Shown piece after piece: positions 49,201-61,013 of a stretch of 64,000 nucleotides of DNA. Numbering within the stretch: the first letter of the stretch is position 1; each line of letters begins with the position of its first letter. The translations under genes and the position numbers were made by a program. Source of the DNA: Larus michahellis (taxonomy: Eukaryota; Chordata; Aves; Charadriiformes; Laridae); the NCBI RefSeq assembly GCF_964199755.1, contig NC_133903.1:6899001-6963000 (forward strand), in the 5' to 3' direction. The notes under the pieces were generated by a model. The model made no database searches and was not told where the DNA came from. It saw only the letters and a list, made by a program, of their open reading frames with translations.

Positions 49201-52200
49201 ACTGGGGCGTGTCTCTGGCTTCTCAAAACTGCATCTGAAATTACAGGATGTATTTGGAGCACTGGACACACCTATAAGTACTTGAGAATACAAATGTTTA
49301 GCAGTACAAATAAATGTTATTTGTGAACGCTCGTCATTCCTAGGATACAGTAGGAAACACTGAGCCTGAAGCAAGGCTGCACAGAGTGGGCAGGATGAGA
49401 GCAGTGAATAGGTACATTCCCTCGCTGCCCTGTGCAGGACGTGTTTGCCAGTTACAGGAGGCAACAAAAATAAAGCCACCCTCCCAGGACAGAGGTACTC
49501 TAGGACCGCCTTCCTCTAGTTACTACAGTTTGTCATCAGGAAATTTTGCTTCAGTGGAGTTTGAAATGTTTGGCCCTTTTCTTGAAGTTTCTGCTTACCC
49601 AAGTCATCTCCACCTGGGAGACCCACCAAGGAAAATACATGGCAGTTCCTCCGATAGTCAGACAGGCCATTTTCTGATCACAGTTATGTCAAACTGGGAA
49701 CTCTGCTCCAGGCTCAGTGAGGTCAATCAACTGAAACACACAGCTCTCCACTCAAGACAGAGGAATCAGGATAGCTGAAATCAAAAAATGCAGCCCTGCA
49801 AGAGGATAAAAGGCTAAGATTGGTGCAAGCAAATCCCACAGCACAGCCATCTTTCTTATTTCCTTGATGAACCTTTGCTTGCTGACGCGCTCCAGGGTGC
49901 TCATGGCACACTGGCCTCATGTCATGGTGCCCAGCATCTGCACCCAAGTGCCACGTGGGCTTTTGCATCAGCACTCGCTGCAGCAGCTCGTCATCACTCA
50001 CAAGCACCACAGCAATGAGATCACTGCTATCCAATGGCCCCAGAATTGCAGTCCCAAAGATCCCTGTCTCCCTATCACCAGAAGTTACCTTTCCCTCAAC
50101 AAACCTTCATTTATTTCCTTGCTGCAAAGTTCCTAGGACATAACTTCATGGGCTTCCTAATTCCTGCAGGCTGCTCTATTCTAAAGACTAAACAACGTTC
50201 TTATTAAAGAGATCACATTTGGTTTTAAGGGGTCTTTATGCAGTAACTGCATGCTGCAGGAGCTGAGGAATAGCTTTGCTCCTAACCCAGCTGAACCACA
50301 CATGGTGGTGTTCCCCATGATCTCCCCAGACCTATGCATCAGCAATCAGGGGGATCTCCTGATTGTGCCCGAACTTGAGTTCTCCTCAAGCTAATGGTCA
50401 ACTATAAGCACTTCTGTAAGGAAAACACAGCAAGCATAATCTGCAAGAATAAAAATGAGACCTGCTGCAGATTCTAACAAGAGATGGATATTCAACTATA
50501 GTCCACTCATTTCAGACTTCTTTTCACTGACCCTTGGATCTGATCTCCCAAGTCACTAAGAAATTGCCCACAGTAACTCTCTCAATTTCTCTGGATGCAC
50601 CGGAGTAATTTTGCATCCTCAGGTTTGAACGATCTTTCTTTGGTCACTTTGGTGATGCTTTTCAAGAGAAGTTTTTTCCATAAGCCAGTTATGTCCCAGG
50701 CTTAGGCTTGCCCCACCATGCCCACTTATAACTCGTGTGTTTGTAACAACACCAAGAAAAGCCAGTGTTGACTCACAACATCACAACGTGTACCCAAACC
50801 CCAGCTCTCTCCACACTCTCAGTTTTCTTACCCCACTTAACATGTTTATCAGCTATTTTGGAACTAGTGTAACACTGATTCATAATTAGTTTGTCTGACT
50901 CAGAAGTGCACAGGATGCCCAACATCAAAGTGACTCTCATCAATGCCCATCCTAAGCTACCCAAATCTATATAAACTTGAAATGCATTATTTTGAAAATG
51001 GTCAGATTCATGGACTCCTAGTTCAAAGCAAGAAGCCTCTTCTCCAGGATATCCAAATGAGGTGTTCTTGAGATGGATTGGGATCCTTCAATCGCGTTTC
51101 AAATACCAAAGCTTTCAGCATCTTGCGCCTTCTGTAAATTCAACATTGCAAGCAGGCTGACCACGACAGAGGGTCCGATAGGCATGTGTTGCTGGGGAGC
51201 TCTGGACATGCTGCTGGATGAACTGCAGGTCCATATAAGAGTCAATCAAGATGGCAACAAAGACCATGTGGCACAGAAGGCCTCTGTCAACCTCGGCCAG
51301 ATCTATGGGTCTTCCCCAGGGCATCGAGAGGTGAAACACAAGAACAGGAGAGATCTGAAAAGCAGAAAAAATAACACTGAGCCTCAGCCACAGATAAGGA
51401 AACCATGGGAGGGGGCAATGCAAAGCGTCAGGACTTTCTGCTCATGTCATCCAGGAAGTCATGCATACCTAAAGGGTGTGCAGAGCACCCCCCCTTACGG
51501 GAAGAGAAACCAGAGTTCACAAAGGCAAGAAGAAACTTTCATCTGTAAACAATCTGGTATTTTTCTAAAGTCTGTCTGCAGGGTGGTCAAGCAGAACCAT
51601 GTAGTACCTGCCATTTGCGTTCATCCTTTAGCACCTATGAGCCATAAGCACAGATCCAGGAGTGCTAGGTGTGATACGAACAAGAAGGTCTTTGATTCCA
51701 AGAGCATACAGTTGAGGAGATGAAGACAGACAGAGGAGCTCAAAGACAGGAAGGCAGGCAATGATTTCAACACAGCAATAGGTGAGGCATTTTTGCACAC
51801 TTCATGCCAAAGCAAAATCCTGATAATTACACAGAATTAAGTCTGGAGATGATTTATAGTATTGCACCTACTCGAGTAAGCCTAAGTGAGAATTACAGCT
51901 CTCTAAAACAGGCCTCCAGATAGAGGATTTTTACCTTTTGGATGTGATGCCATATCCAGCTTCACCACTTCGTAGCACTGAAAGCTGGGAAGAGCAGTTT
52001 GGCCTGTGGCAGGTATTCCTGCACTTTTCAGATCCCAGCCTGGCCCAGCCCAAGGACACAGCCACTTTACCGCAGGAGCCTCAGCACTGCTTAGCATGTC
52101 AGTGCAGTTTTCCGAGCAGGGTAAGATCACCCTGATGGACTGCCAGAAAGGAGAACCTCACACAAAGTGACACGATTCTGGAAAAGCAGGTTTTATGACT

Positions 52201-53014
52201 ATAATTCAGCAATAACCTTCATGCTAACCAGATGGGACGTGGTTTAGGAGCTTTATACTTATTATCCGAATATCCTTAGCAGCATACAGTGATCCAGGTT
52301 GCAACTGTGACTAAGTGGGAATAAGATACTTGCAGCACACACCTGGGCAGACAAGTCTTTCAGGGGACAGGGCCTAGCACGTCCTCAGCTACCACCTCCC
52401 CAGAAGCAGAGCCCTCCCTGTCATTAGTCTCACCTGCACCACGTTCCCTTCCTAAGCACTGCTGTCCCCACCCTTTATGAACTTTTCTAATTTTGCAGCA
52501 TCAGGCTTCTCAGCTGCAGACTAATGGGAACACAAAGCATGTACCAGGAATGCTGGCAAAATTTGCTTTCAGTGCGAGACAACTAGAGACCTTCTCTTAC
52601 CAAGAAGTACAGAGCTAGGAGGGGACTCCGAGACTGCCCAGTCCACCTCTTGCACCATGCTGCAATTGTAGCTACCAAGGCCGACAGAGGTGCAGCCAGC
52701 CCTCGCATAGGCCTGTGAGGGGGGTTTTAGAGCTCAGCTGTAATAACAATCACTTCTAGCTCAACACAATCACACAGGAGACCTCTCTCTGTCTCCCTTC
52801 CCTCTCCCATTCCTCCCTCTCCACAAGCCTCCTTTTTCCTTAACTGAAAATAATCCAATGCCTTCACATCACTTCCCACACTTCTCAAACATATGAGCTT
52901 CCTGGTGATAGCAAGTAAGGAGTGAAGCCCAGTTCTGCATTGTGATCTTTAACACATACACCGAGAGGCGAGGCAACGAAATCTGCAGTGGGCGGGCAGG
53001 AGTGGGACAGGTCT
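49201..53014. other. Region without a supported gene
   Basis: No coding exon or RNA gene was recognised. A 216-codon plus frame at 51073-51723 has no recognisable domain. A weak, old repeat-like stretch near 52610-52680 (AGCTAGGAGGGGACTCCGAG) may be a degraded CR1 or L2 copy. The promoter of the long mesothelin gene should lie at the left end. Confidence 0.45.
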
Positions 53015-53916
53015 GAGATGAGCAAGTTTGCCGACGACACCAAGCTGTGGGGCACAGTCAACATGCTAAAGGGGAGGGATGCCATCCAGAGGGACCCGGA
53101 CAGGCTTGAGAGGTGGGCCCATGCAAACCCCATGAAGTTCAATCAGGCCAAGTGCAAGGCCCTGCACCTGGGTCACAGCAATCCCAGGCACAAATACAGG
53201 TTGGGCAGAGAATGGCTTCAGAGCAGCCCTGAGGAGAAGGACTTGGGGGTGCTAGTGGACGAGAAACTCAACATGAGCCGGCAATGCGCACTTGCAGCAC
53301 AGAAAGCCAACCGCATCCTGGACTGCATCAAAAGAAGCGTGGCCAGCAGGGCGAGGGAGGTGATTCTACCCCTCTACTCCGCTCTCTTGAGACCCCACCT
53401 GGACTACTGCGTCCAGCTCTGGAGTCCTCAGCATAAGAAGGACATGGACCTGTTGGAACGGGTCCAGCAGAGGGCCACAAAGATGCTCTGAGGGCTGGAG
53501 CACCTCTGCTATGAGGACAGGCTGAGAGAGTGGGGGTTGGTCAGCCTGGAGAAGAGAAGGCTCCAGGAGATCTTATAGCAGCCTCCCAGTACCTGAAGGG
53601 GGCCTATAGGAGAGATGGGGAGGGACTCGTTATCAGGGAGCGTAATGATAGGACAAGGGGTAATGGTTTCAAACTGAAAGAGGGGAGATTTAGATTGGAT
53701 ATTAGGAAGAAATTCTTTACTGTGAGGGTTGTGAGACACTGGCACAGGTTGCCCAGAGAAGCTGTGGGTGCCTCATCCCTGGTGGTGTTCAAGGCCAGGC
53801 TGGATGGGGCTTGGAGCAACCTGGTCTAGTGGGAGGTGTCCCTGCCCAGGGCAGGGGGGTTGGAACTAGAGGATCTTTAAGGTCCCTTCCAACCCGAACC
53901 ATTCTATGATTCTATG
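53015..53916 (+). mobile_element. CR1 retrotransposon, 5'-truncated, with the C-terminal part of reverse transcriptase
   Basis: The copy begins inside the reverse-transcriptase domain at the catalytic motif [12 protein letters not shown], and runs through [12 protein letters not shown] and [16 protein letters not shown] to WHRLPREAVG. It ends with the CR1 tail ATTCTATGATTCTATG. A stop after [10 protein letters not shown] and a later stop and frame change break the coding sequence, so it cannot make enzyme. It is well preserved and probably a relatively young subfamily. Confidence 0.95.
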
Positions 53917-54750
53917 TAGTTTTGTACCACGGGAAAATGAGTCAGTGCCTTAATAACCCTCTTCTCACACAACCTGACTGTGCATGTATAGCATCAAGTA
54001 TGGCTCAAGTGTTCTTCAGTAACACTACATTGTACAATTGACCGCCAAGGTGTTCCTGCCATGTTAAGCCAGGTGTGGCAACAGACAATAAATCCTTCCC
54101 TATCCCATCTCCACCACGCATGCCACACGCCCTGCTCAGCCCAAAGTCATTATACTTCCCAGCCATTTTTATCCAGAACAAAAGGGGCTTTGTGCTTTCT
54201 CAGAAAAGTCAAGTCTCCCATTATGCTTAAGAGAGCACTCTGGAGAAGCTGCCTGAGCAGATACATGCTCACACCACAGCTGAAAAACCCCCATCAAATA
54301 TGGACTCAAGGGCCAGTAAATCACAGAAGACAGCAGTACCCCAGCAGGGCTAATACAGAACATTTCACCATGGGTTTGGTACTGGATGTACAGGATGGGG
54401 CTCAGGCTTTTACTAATATGTGAGACCACAGCCAAGCTCCTCTGTAACCTTGCAAGGGCCATAGAGACTCACTGGGTTCAGACAGCCCCACCAGTGTACT
54501 CCTTTTCGTTAACGCCAAGTACAGTCACAGAACCAGGAGGAGAGGTTTAAGAACAGGAACAACAGAGCACAAAATAGGAATGCTTGCTGAAGAGGAACCA
54601 AAAGGGGCAGTTAAGAGACTGAAATGTTGCAGATGGTGTGGAAATTATATAAAGGCATACCAAAGGCTGAAAGCAAATGCGTACCACCTAGCAAAGAAAA
54701 TCAAACTGTCATAACTGAACAGAAAGGCAAAAGAAGCTTCTGGATATAAG

Positions 54751-55216
54751 ATCATAGAATCACAGAATGGTTCAGGTTGGAAGGGACCTTCAAGATCCCC
54801 TAGTTCCAACCCCCCTGCCCTGGGCAGGGACACCTCCCACTAGACCAGGTTGCTCCAAGCCCCATCCAGCCTGGTCTTGAACACCTCCAGGGATGGGGTA
54901 TCCACAGCTTCTCTGGGCAACCTGTGCCAGTGTCTCACAACCCTCACAGTAAAGAATTTCTTCCTAATATCCAATCTAAATCTCCCCTCTTTCAGTTTGA
55001 AACCATTACCCCTTGTCCTATCATTACGCTCCCTGATAACGAGTCCCTCCCCATCTCTCCTATAGGCCCCCTTCAGGTACTGGAAGGCTGCTATAAGATC
55101 TCCTGGAGCCTTCTCTTCTCCAGGCTGACCAACCCCCACTGTCTCAGCCTGTCCTCATAGGAGAAGTTCTCCAGCGCTGTGATCATCTTTGTGGCCCTCC
55201 TCTGGACCTGTTCCAA
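54751..55216 (-). mobile_element. CR1 retrotransposon 3' fragment, inverted relative to its neighbour
   Basis: This is the reverse complement of the same CR1 subfamily as the copy at 53015-53916. The coded tail is nearly identical (RRDGEGLVIRERNDRTRG, DIRKKFFTVRVVRHWHR). It is 5'-truncated near the RVQQRATK region. A 20-base remnant of another CR1 end follows at 55261-55280. Confidence 0.95.
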
Positions 55217-58200
55217 GATGATACTTTTCAAAAACTCCTTGTTATTTTTCTGTTTCTTACAGAATCATAGAATCATTGGTTGCCTCATGAAGAAGAAATC
55301 TGTCAGGGCCCTGCTGGGACAACATGATCCAGTTATAAAAAGAGGATCTGGAGACATACAGCTCTAAAAGGGAAACTAAATTCATTCTTTGTTTCCATGT
55401 CCATCACACTAGATCCCTTCATTATGTGAGCTCATGTAACAATTAATTCCATATGCATATACTGACAGAAGAGGTTACAGAATAAAATCACACCAAAACG
55501 CCCAGACAAGGTAGGCTACATCGAAAACTCCTGGAGAAGAACAACATGACACAGTTGCGGTGTCCAATCCTTTGCTTAATTACCCTTTGGACCACAGGTC
55601 AGAAGGCGATAGGCAACAGCAGCTTTTAGGAGGATCTCCAAAGGATACTGGACAGAGAACCAGAAAGAGAGAAACACGAAGATCAAGCCTCAGCCTAAAA
55701 CAAACCTCTTCTCTTTGGTGGGGCAAGAAACAGACGAGCTTGCTGCTAGGGTCAGCTAGAATGAGCTGTGTGAGCCCCCTAGAAAGGGCTGAGTCCAGAG
55801 CTGGCAGAAGAGGATAAAGACCGAAGTGATGCAAAATCTGTGGTCTAAGGTATAAACAGTTCCAAGCCCACAAAAGTGGTGTTATGATACAGTCATCACT
55901 TGCAAGTAGCTCTTCTTTTACCCTCTCTGTACAGATCTCAGGCTTACTGGGACTTAGCACACAAAGGAAGACTCCCCAGTAATTGAAACAAGGCTGTGTG
56001 AAACCTCTCCCCTCCTTTATCTCTCAAAAAAAGTAAACAAGGAAACACTGCTACAAAAACGTTCACACGTCAGAACTGTAATTTCAGTGGCAATGGACCA
56101 ACAAGCATTGCCCCATGGATCACTGCTTCCTCTTGCACAGCAGTCCTGCCCTCACTCCTGCTGCTCTGGACTAAAACCGCTGTTGCCTACCTGCAGAATC
56201 ACAGAAGAGAAAGTTAGGAGGGCTCTCCAGGTATTCATCAAAACATCTCCTGGCTTAAGAGTAGATCGTTCTTACAACCACTTTGCCTGGAGCCGTGTTC
56301 TGGGTTGACAGTCTGAAAGGTTCTGGGTTAAGGCAGAAGATACATTTTTTGAAAGCCCCATCTTGCAGGTAACCTATAAAAAAGGTTTTCCTCTTGAATA
56401 TACTGCTGTGGTCAGTGTTGGTAAGACAGCTTTAGTATGAATAGGCAACTGTAACATTAGTCATCATAGCGTCTGCAGCATGGAGCATTTTGGCCCATTT
56501 CAGGTGCAGAGCCACCTCTGTCTGCAAACCAATGGATTCACAGGACCAAAGGCATAGTTCAGACCAGAAAAGGAGCTGACTCTCCACACAGGCATTTAAA
56601 TTGCACAGCTCTGTCTCAAGGATTGGCAGATACCAGAATCGGCCATTCGTTCAGAAAGAAACTGAGCAAAAATTATACCCTCAGATTTATTATCAACATA
56701 AATATAGTTTCAAATTGATTCTTATCTCAGCGTAGATCTTTAAAAGAATGCGTAAGCACACAGGTCACGTCCAGCTATGTGACTGCGTAGTATTACATGC
56801 CTGCTTGTTAAATGTCACCTAGAGAGACTTTTATAAACAAGGCAATATTTGGTTCAAGTAAGCAGCTTGTCTCACCTCTGTTTGCTTAAGCATTCAGTTA
56901 CAAGGAGGGAATAAATGAAAAGAAACATTATTGGCTTCAAGATGTTACTACGCCCACACCTACGAATGCCAGTGGGGTCACCAGAACTCAACATGGAAAG
57001 TTTGTGTTTAAAGCTCATGAAAGACCATCTATTCTCACCTGCCTGCACTAACAGGCCTTCACTTGAGGCTACTTCTAAGTTGCAAAGGAGAAGAGAGGGA
57101 AGCCAAGGGTCTCAGAGACCCACCTACCATCAAACATGTTGAATCCTCGGTCAACTCAGGACTAAAACTCAATCCTGATTTATCCCCTGTTGTAGTAACT
57201 CCAGAACAAACCCTGCTCTGGCCACACGACACTCCCAGAGCTATTGTCTGCACACTGCTAAAGGAAGTGTCACGGAGACTAATACAAAGGCAGCAGAGAT
57301 CATTAAGACAGGATAAAAAGGCCAAATAGCACCAAATATCAGTTTATAGCTGGAATTGAAACACAACTGCCACATTACACCTTCCCAGAGGTTTACACAA
57401 GAGATTTTGCTTGCTTTCTACCTCCCTCTCTCTTCTGTAATCTCCTCTGCAATGTTTGTTTTGCACAAAGTCAAAAACCACCAACATCTAACACTCAAAC
57501 CTTGTCCTCAATTGTAAGCCAAACCAACCTAAAAAAAAAAGGTAATTAATCTGACATCTGATCTTCCTCTCTCGACAAGGTTTCTACTCATGCTGGTGAC
57601 CAACTGGCTGCACTAGAAAGCAGAAGTGTTGTTTAGTAATGCTCTAAACCCTACCTGTTTAGCTACCCACCAGGGCAGGGTATTGAGGCTATGCCTGTTG
57701 GAGACACTCCTGACACATAAGCAGCCAGGACTAAGAAGCATGATCAGTTTTAAGGTCACTTATGTTATTGAAAGACCAGTTTTCAGCAGGAGGAGGCTCA
57801 GAGGTAAAACATGCTCCCAGAAACTCAGCCCAGCCTTGAAAGGCTGCTCAGGAAGACCCAGGCTATCACGACACTGGCCCCTCAGCCATCAGTTCTGGCT
57901 ATACCATGGTGCTGACAGCATTAAAACTATTTGGCACCCAGCACCCCAGGAACAGCGCTACCGGTGTCAGCTGCTGTGCCACGTTCTCACAACTCCCACA
58001 TCCTTTACCTGAGCGGGTCCTCCCAAAGCACACACTCATCTTCCAGAGGGCCAGGCAAGAAAGGGTGAGGTGCTGTGGGCACCCAGCAATGCTCCTGCCC
58101 CTTCTGGCTCTGTTGTGAGTATCATCAGCACTGGAACATCTCTACCATACACTGAAGTGCAGCAAAATATAGCTTTAATTGTCAGGCACTCCGTATTCTC

Positions 58201-58356
58201 AAGTACAAAGCAGCTCTGCCTCTGTATTTCATAGCTTCAAGAAAATGTTCTTTTGTATGAGTCAGCCACCTGCTGACACTTTACATGTTCTCAGTTGCTT
58301 CTCCTTACAGCAAGGCTGACACCTTGTGATACAACATAGTCTAACCTGTCCTCTCT

Positions 58357-58400
58357 TTTATATATAAAAATATATATATACACGCATGTATGTGTGCATA
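58357..58400. repeat. (TA)n and (TG)n microsatellite
   Basis: The run TATATATAAAAATATATATA passes into alternating TATGTGTGCATA. Confidence 0.85.
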
Positions 58401-59719
58401 GTCACCTACAGTGGTTGACAGGTCGTACATGGCCCTAAGAAAGAAGAGAGGGAAAGAGAAAGCCTATGTTATGAAAGTCAGAGATCCAGCTCATGAACTG
58501 GAAAGTTTAACTCACTGTCTAGCAGGACTAAACCCATCTCTCATTCTCCCTAACCCCCTATCAGTCAAAGGCTGCCAGCCCTGAACACTCTTCTTAAGTA
58601 CCTTCTCCCCACACTCATGTAGCACCTTGCTATGCTGAGCACCTGCAAGGGATTCATTTCAGCTCACAGTATCCAGCCTTGTCCTGCCCCCTGCAGTGAC
58701 CTGCTCTGTACGGTGAGATAAGGAAGGTTTAACCCCTTCCTGCTGCATGTATGTGTCTGATGAAAATTAAACATGTACCGGGCAGGACAATCAATGAACC
58801 TGGCTGAATATCACATTGAAAACACAATTTGCCTGACTGTGTCCTTATTTTCCAGGACAGGAGAAATATAGGACATTAAGCAATGTCAGAGCTGTAGAGA
58901 GAACTGGGGAAGGGGAAAGTAAGAAAAGCACTGCAGGGTCAGTTCTTGTTCCTGCCTCCTGCAACCTGTCACCCCTCCATAAGGGTCACTGCACTAAGCC
59001 AGCGGAGCTGAGCACAGCCCTGCTGCCTCCACCGCACTTTGTTTTGTGGGCTCATGACATCTGTCTGCCAGCACGTCCCTGGGACCAGGCTGCCAGAAGG
59101 AGCATGCAAGCACCAGAGGGCACCAGGAGCTCAGCCCTGCTAACCTACCAGCTCTCTCCTGGGAGTCTCTCCCGCCGCCACTGGAGGTCTCTGCTAAGTC
59201 ACTTACCTGGGGAAAACGCCGTGGGGAAGAAGCTGTTTTAACCAAGCTGGAAGGTTTCACAAAACAGTATCGGTTCTTGTGGAAACTTTACTGGAAAATA
59301 CACAAGACAAGCATTAGTCATTTCTGTTATTTCTTTTCAGTCATATATTCTTGTACTTCTGATTTCATTCCAATTCAGAACAAAAACACATTTTGAATTG
59401 TGACTTTTTCTCACAGACAGAAATATGAACTACGCCCCCCTATAGACAAATGACCACACGGCCACCATTCCTGTGTCTCAGCCCCTGACCCTCCTGTATG
59501 ATCCAGCAAGTTCTCTCCTTCTTTATGAGTAACTGCTGATGACTTGTCAAATAAACAAAAGTAAAAATCTGCCTCTGTAGCTGTCTTCATGCTAGAGCAA
59601 CAGCTATATATGAAACTACGTGGGATGAAGTGATGCTACTGTCAAAGCTGACTTAAGCCTAGACATGGAAACTGAGCAACGTCTGCAACAGCTATTTCCA
59701 AAAAGATTTAACTACTATT

Positions 59720-59745
59720 AAAAAAAAAAAAAAGAAAAAAAAAAA
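59720..59745. repeat. Poly(A) tract
   Basis: Two A-runs of about 14 and 11 bases are separated by one G. No retrotransposon body was recognised upstream. Confidence 0.85.
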
Positions 59746-60985
59746 GGAGTCTCTAACTATTGCTGACTTAGCCTCCTTAATACTACGATTCTTCAGTCTA
59801 CACTGTAAATCTTTCCACGGTGCTTGTTTATCCTCTGATTTTATGTACTTACATCACACATCTAACAATACATTGCCCTTTGACTTGACAAGAAAAAGTT
59901 CTTCTCCATCCCTAGAATCAAACATTGCTTGGCAAGAGTCTCCGAGTGTGGTCTAAGAAAATGTCAGAGAATGTGGTCTAGGAAAAAGTCACAGTTAGCA
60001 AATCAGACATTGACCAATAACTCACAAAACATAGGAAACGTTAGTTTGGACAAGTTCATAAAAAACTGAGCAACTGAGGGCTTTCAAAAATTGGCCACTC
60101 GTGGTCACCTTCAGTCAATCCTTGTTGAAAATGGGAAACTGCTTCTCAGTGGATTTGATCCAGATTTGAGTCATCAATTGATTTTTAATTCTGGGCAGGG
60201 TGCTCTGTGTCACACCCGTCTAACTGATGCCTTTGCATGGCAGGAACTCATTCAGGTCTCCCACACCCAAAAGTGGCTTCACAAGCACGCAGCACCTTCA
60301 CAGCAGAATAACTTTGCTATAGCATGATAATGCATTGCAAAGCAAGAAAGAAACCGCCTGAGTCCCAAACCTGCGACCCGTCAGGCCACATTGTCTGCAC
60401 CAAGGGCCTGGGCCAGCTGGATTCTGTAATGTAGATACAACTTTGACAAATGCCAAATCCCAAATGCTTTTGTTCCGATCTCCAGCAATGCAAAAGAAAT
60501 ACCTCTGTGCGTGTGTAATGGGCTATCATCATGTAACAGAGCTATGTGACATATTTCCCAAGTGTTGTCTTATTAATTCAGCTTTAATAGTTACATAAAT
60601 TGAATGGGCTCTGGGGTTATGGTGTGGGATTTGTCCATTTTGGCCATTTTATCTGCTAACTTTAAGTGAATATCATTTGGAAACATCATACTCTGCAAAA
60701 TGTGGACTGCACGGTCACTGTTCCCCACAACCTGGGCAGAAAGCTGTGACCTGGACGTCACAGTCCTTTGTGGAGGGCCTCCGTGTACAATATGATACAC
60801 TTTTTCAGAGAGGGAAGAGCTAGGCTTTGCTCCAGCTGATGTTGGGGAGTTTGAAGTGAGACCAAAGAGGAATACATGGGTCTCACTCAAATGCAAGGTG
60901 AATTTTGCTTTGCTCTTGTTTCCTGATCTGAGAAGAACAGCAAACCTTAAGACCAAGAAGTGCCAAAAACTGTTTCTGCAGTACT

Positions 60986-61013
60986 GGGGTGGGGGGGGCG
61001 GAGGGGGTGGGGA
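60986..61013. repeat. G-rich tract able to form a G-quadruplex
   Basis: Runs of 4, 8, 5 and 4 G bases lie within 28 bases, meeting the usual four-run pattern. On the minus strand it codes a proline run in an unrecognised open frame. Confidence 0.7.

Noticed and set aside
51073-51723. 216-codon plus frame in the right-hand region
   Set aside because: No domain, splice context or repeat family was recognised. It is kept only as a note in the region entry.
53015-53916. CR1 reverse-transcriptase frame as a functional gene
   Set aside because: It is 5'-truncated and interrupted by stops, so it is an inactive retrotransposon copy.
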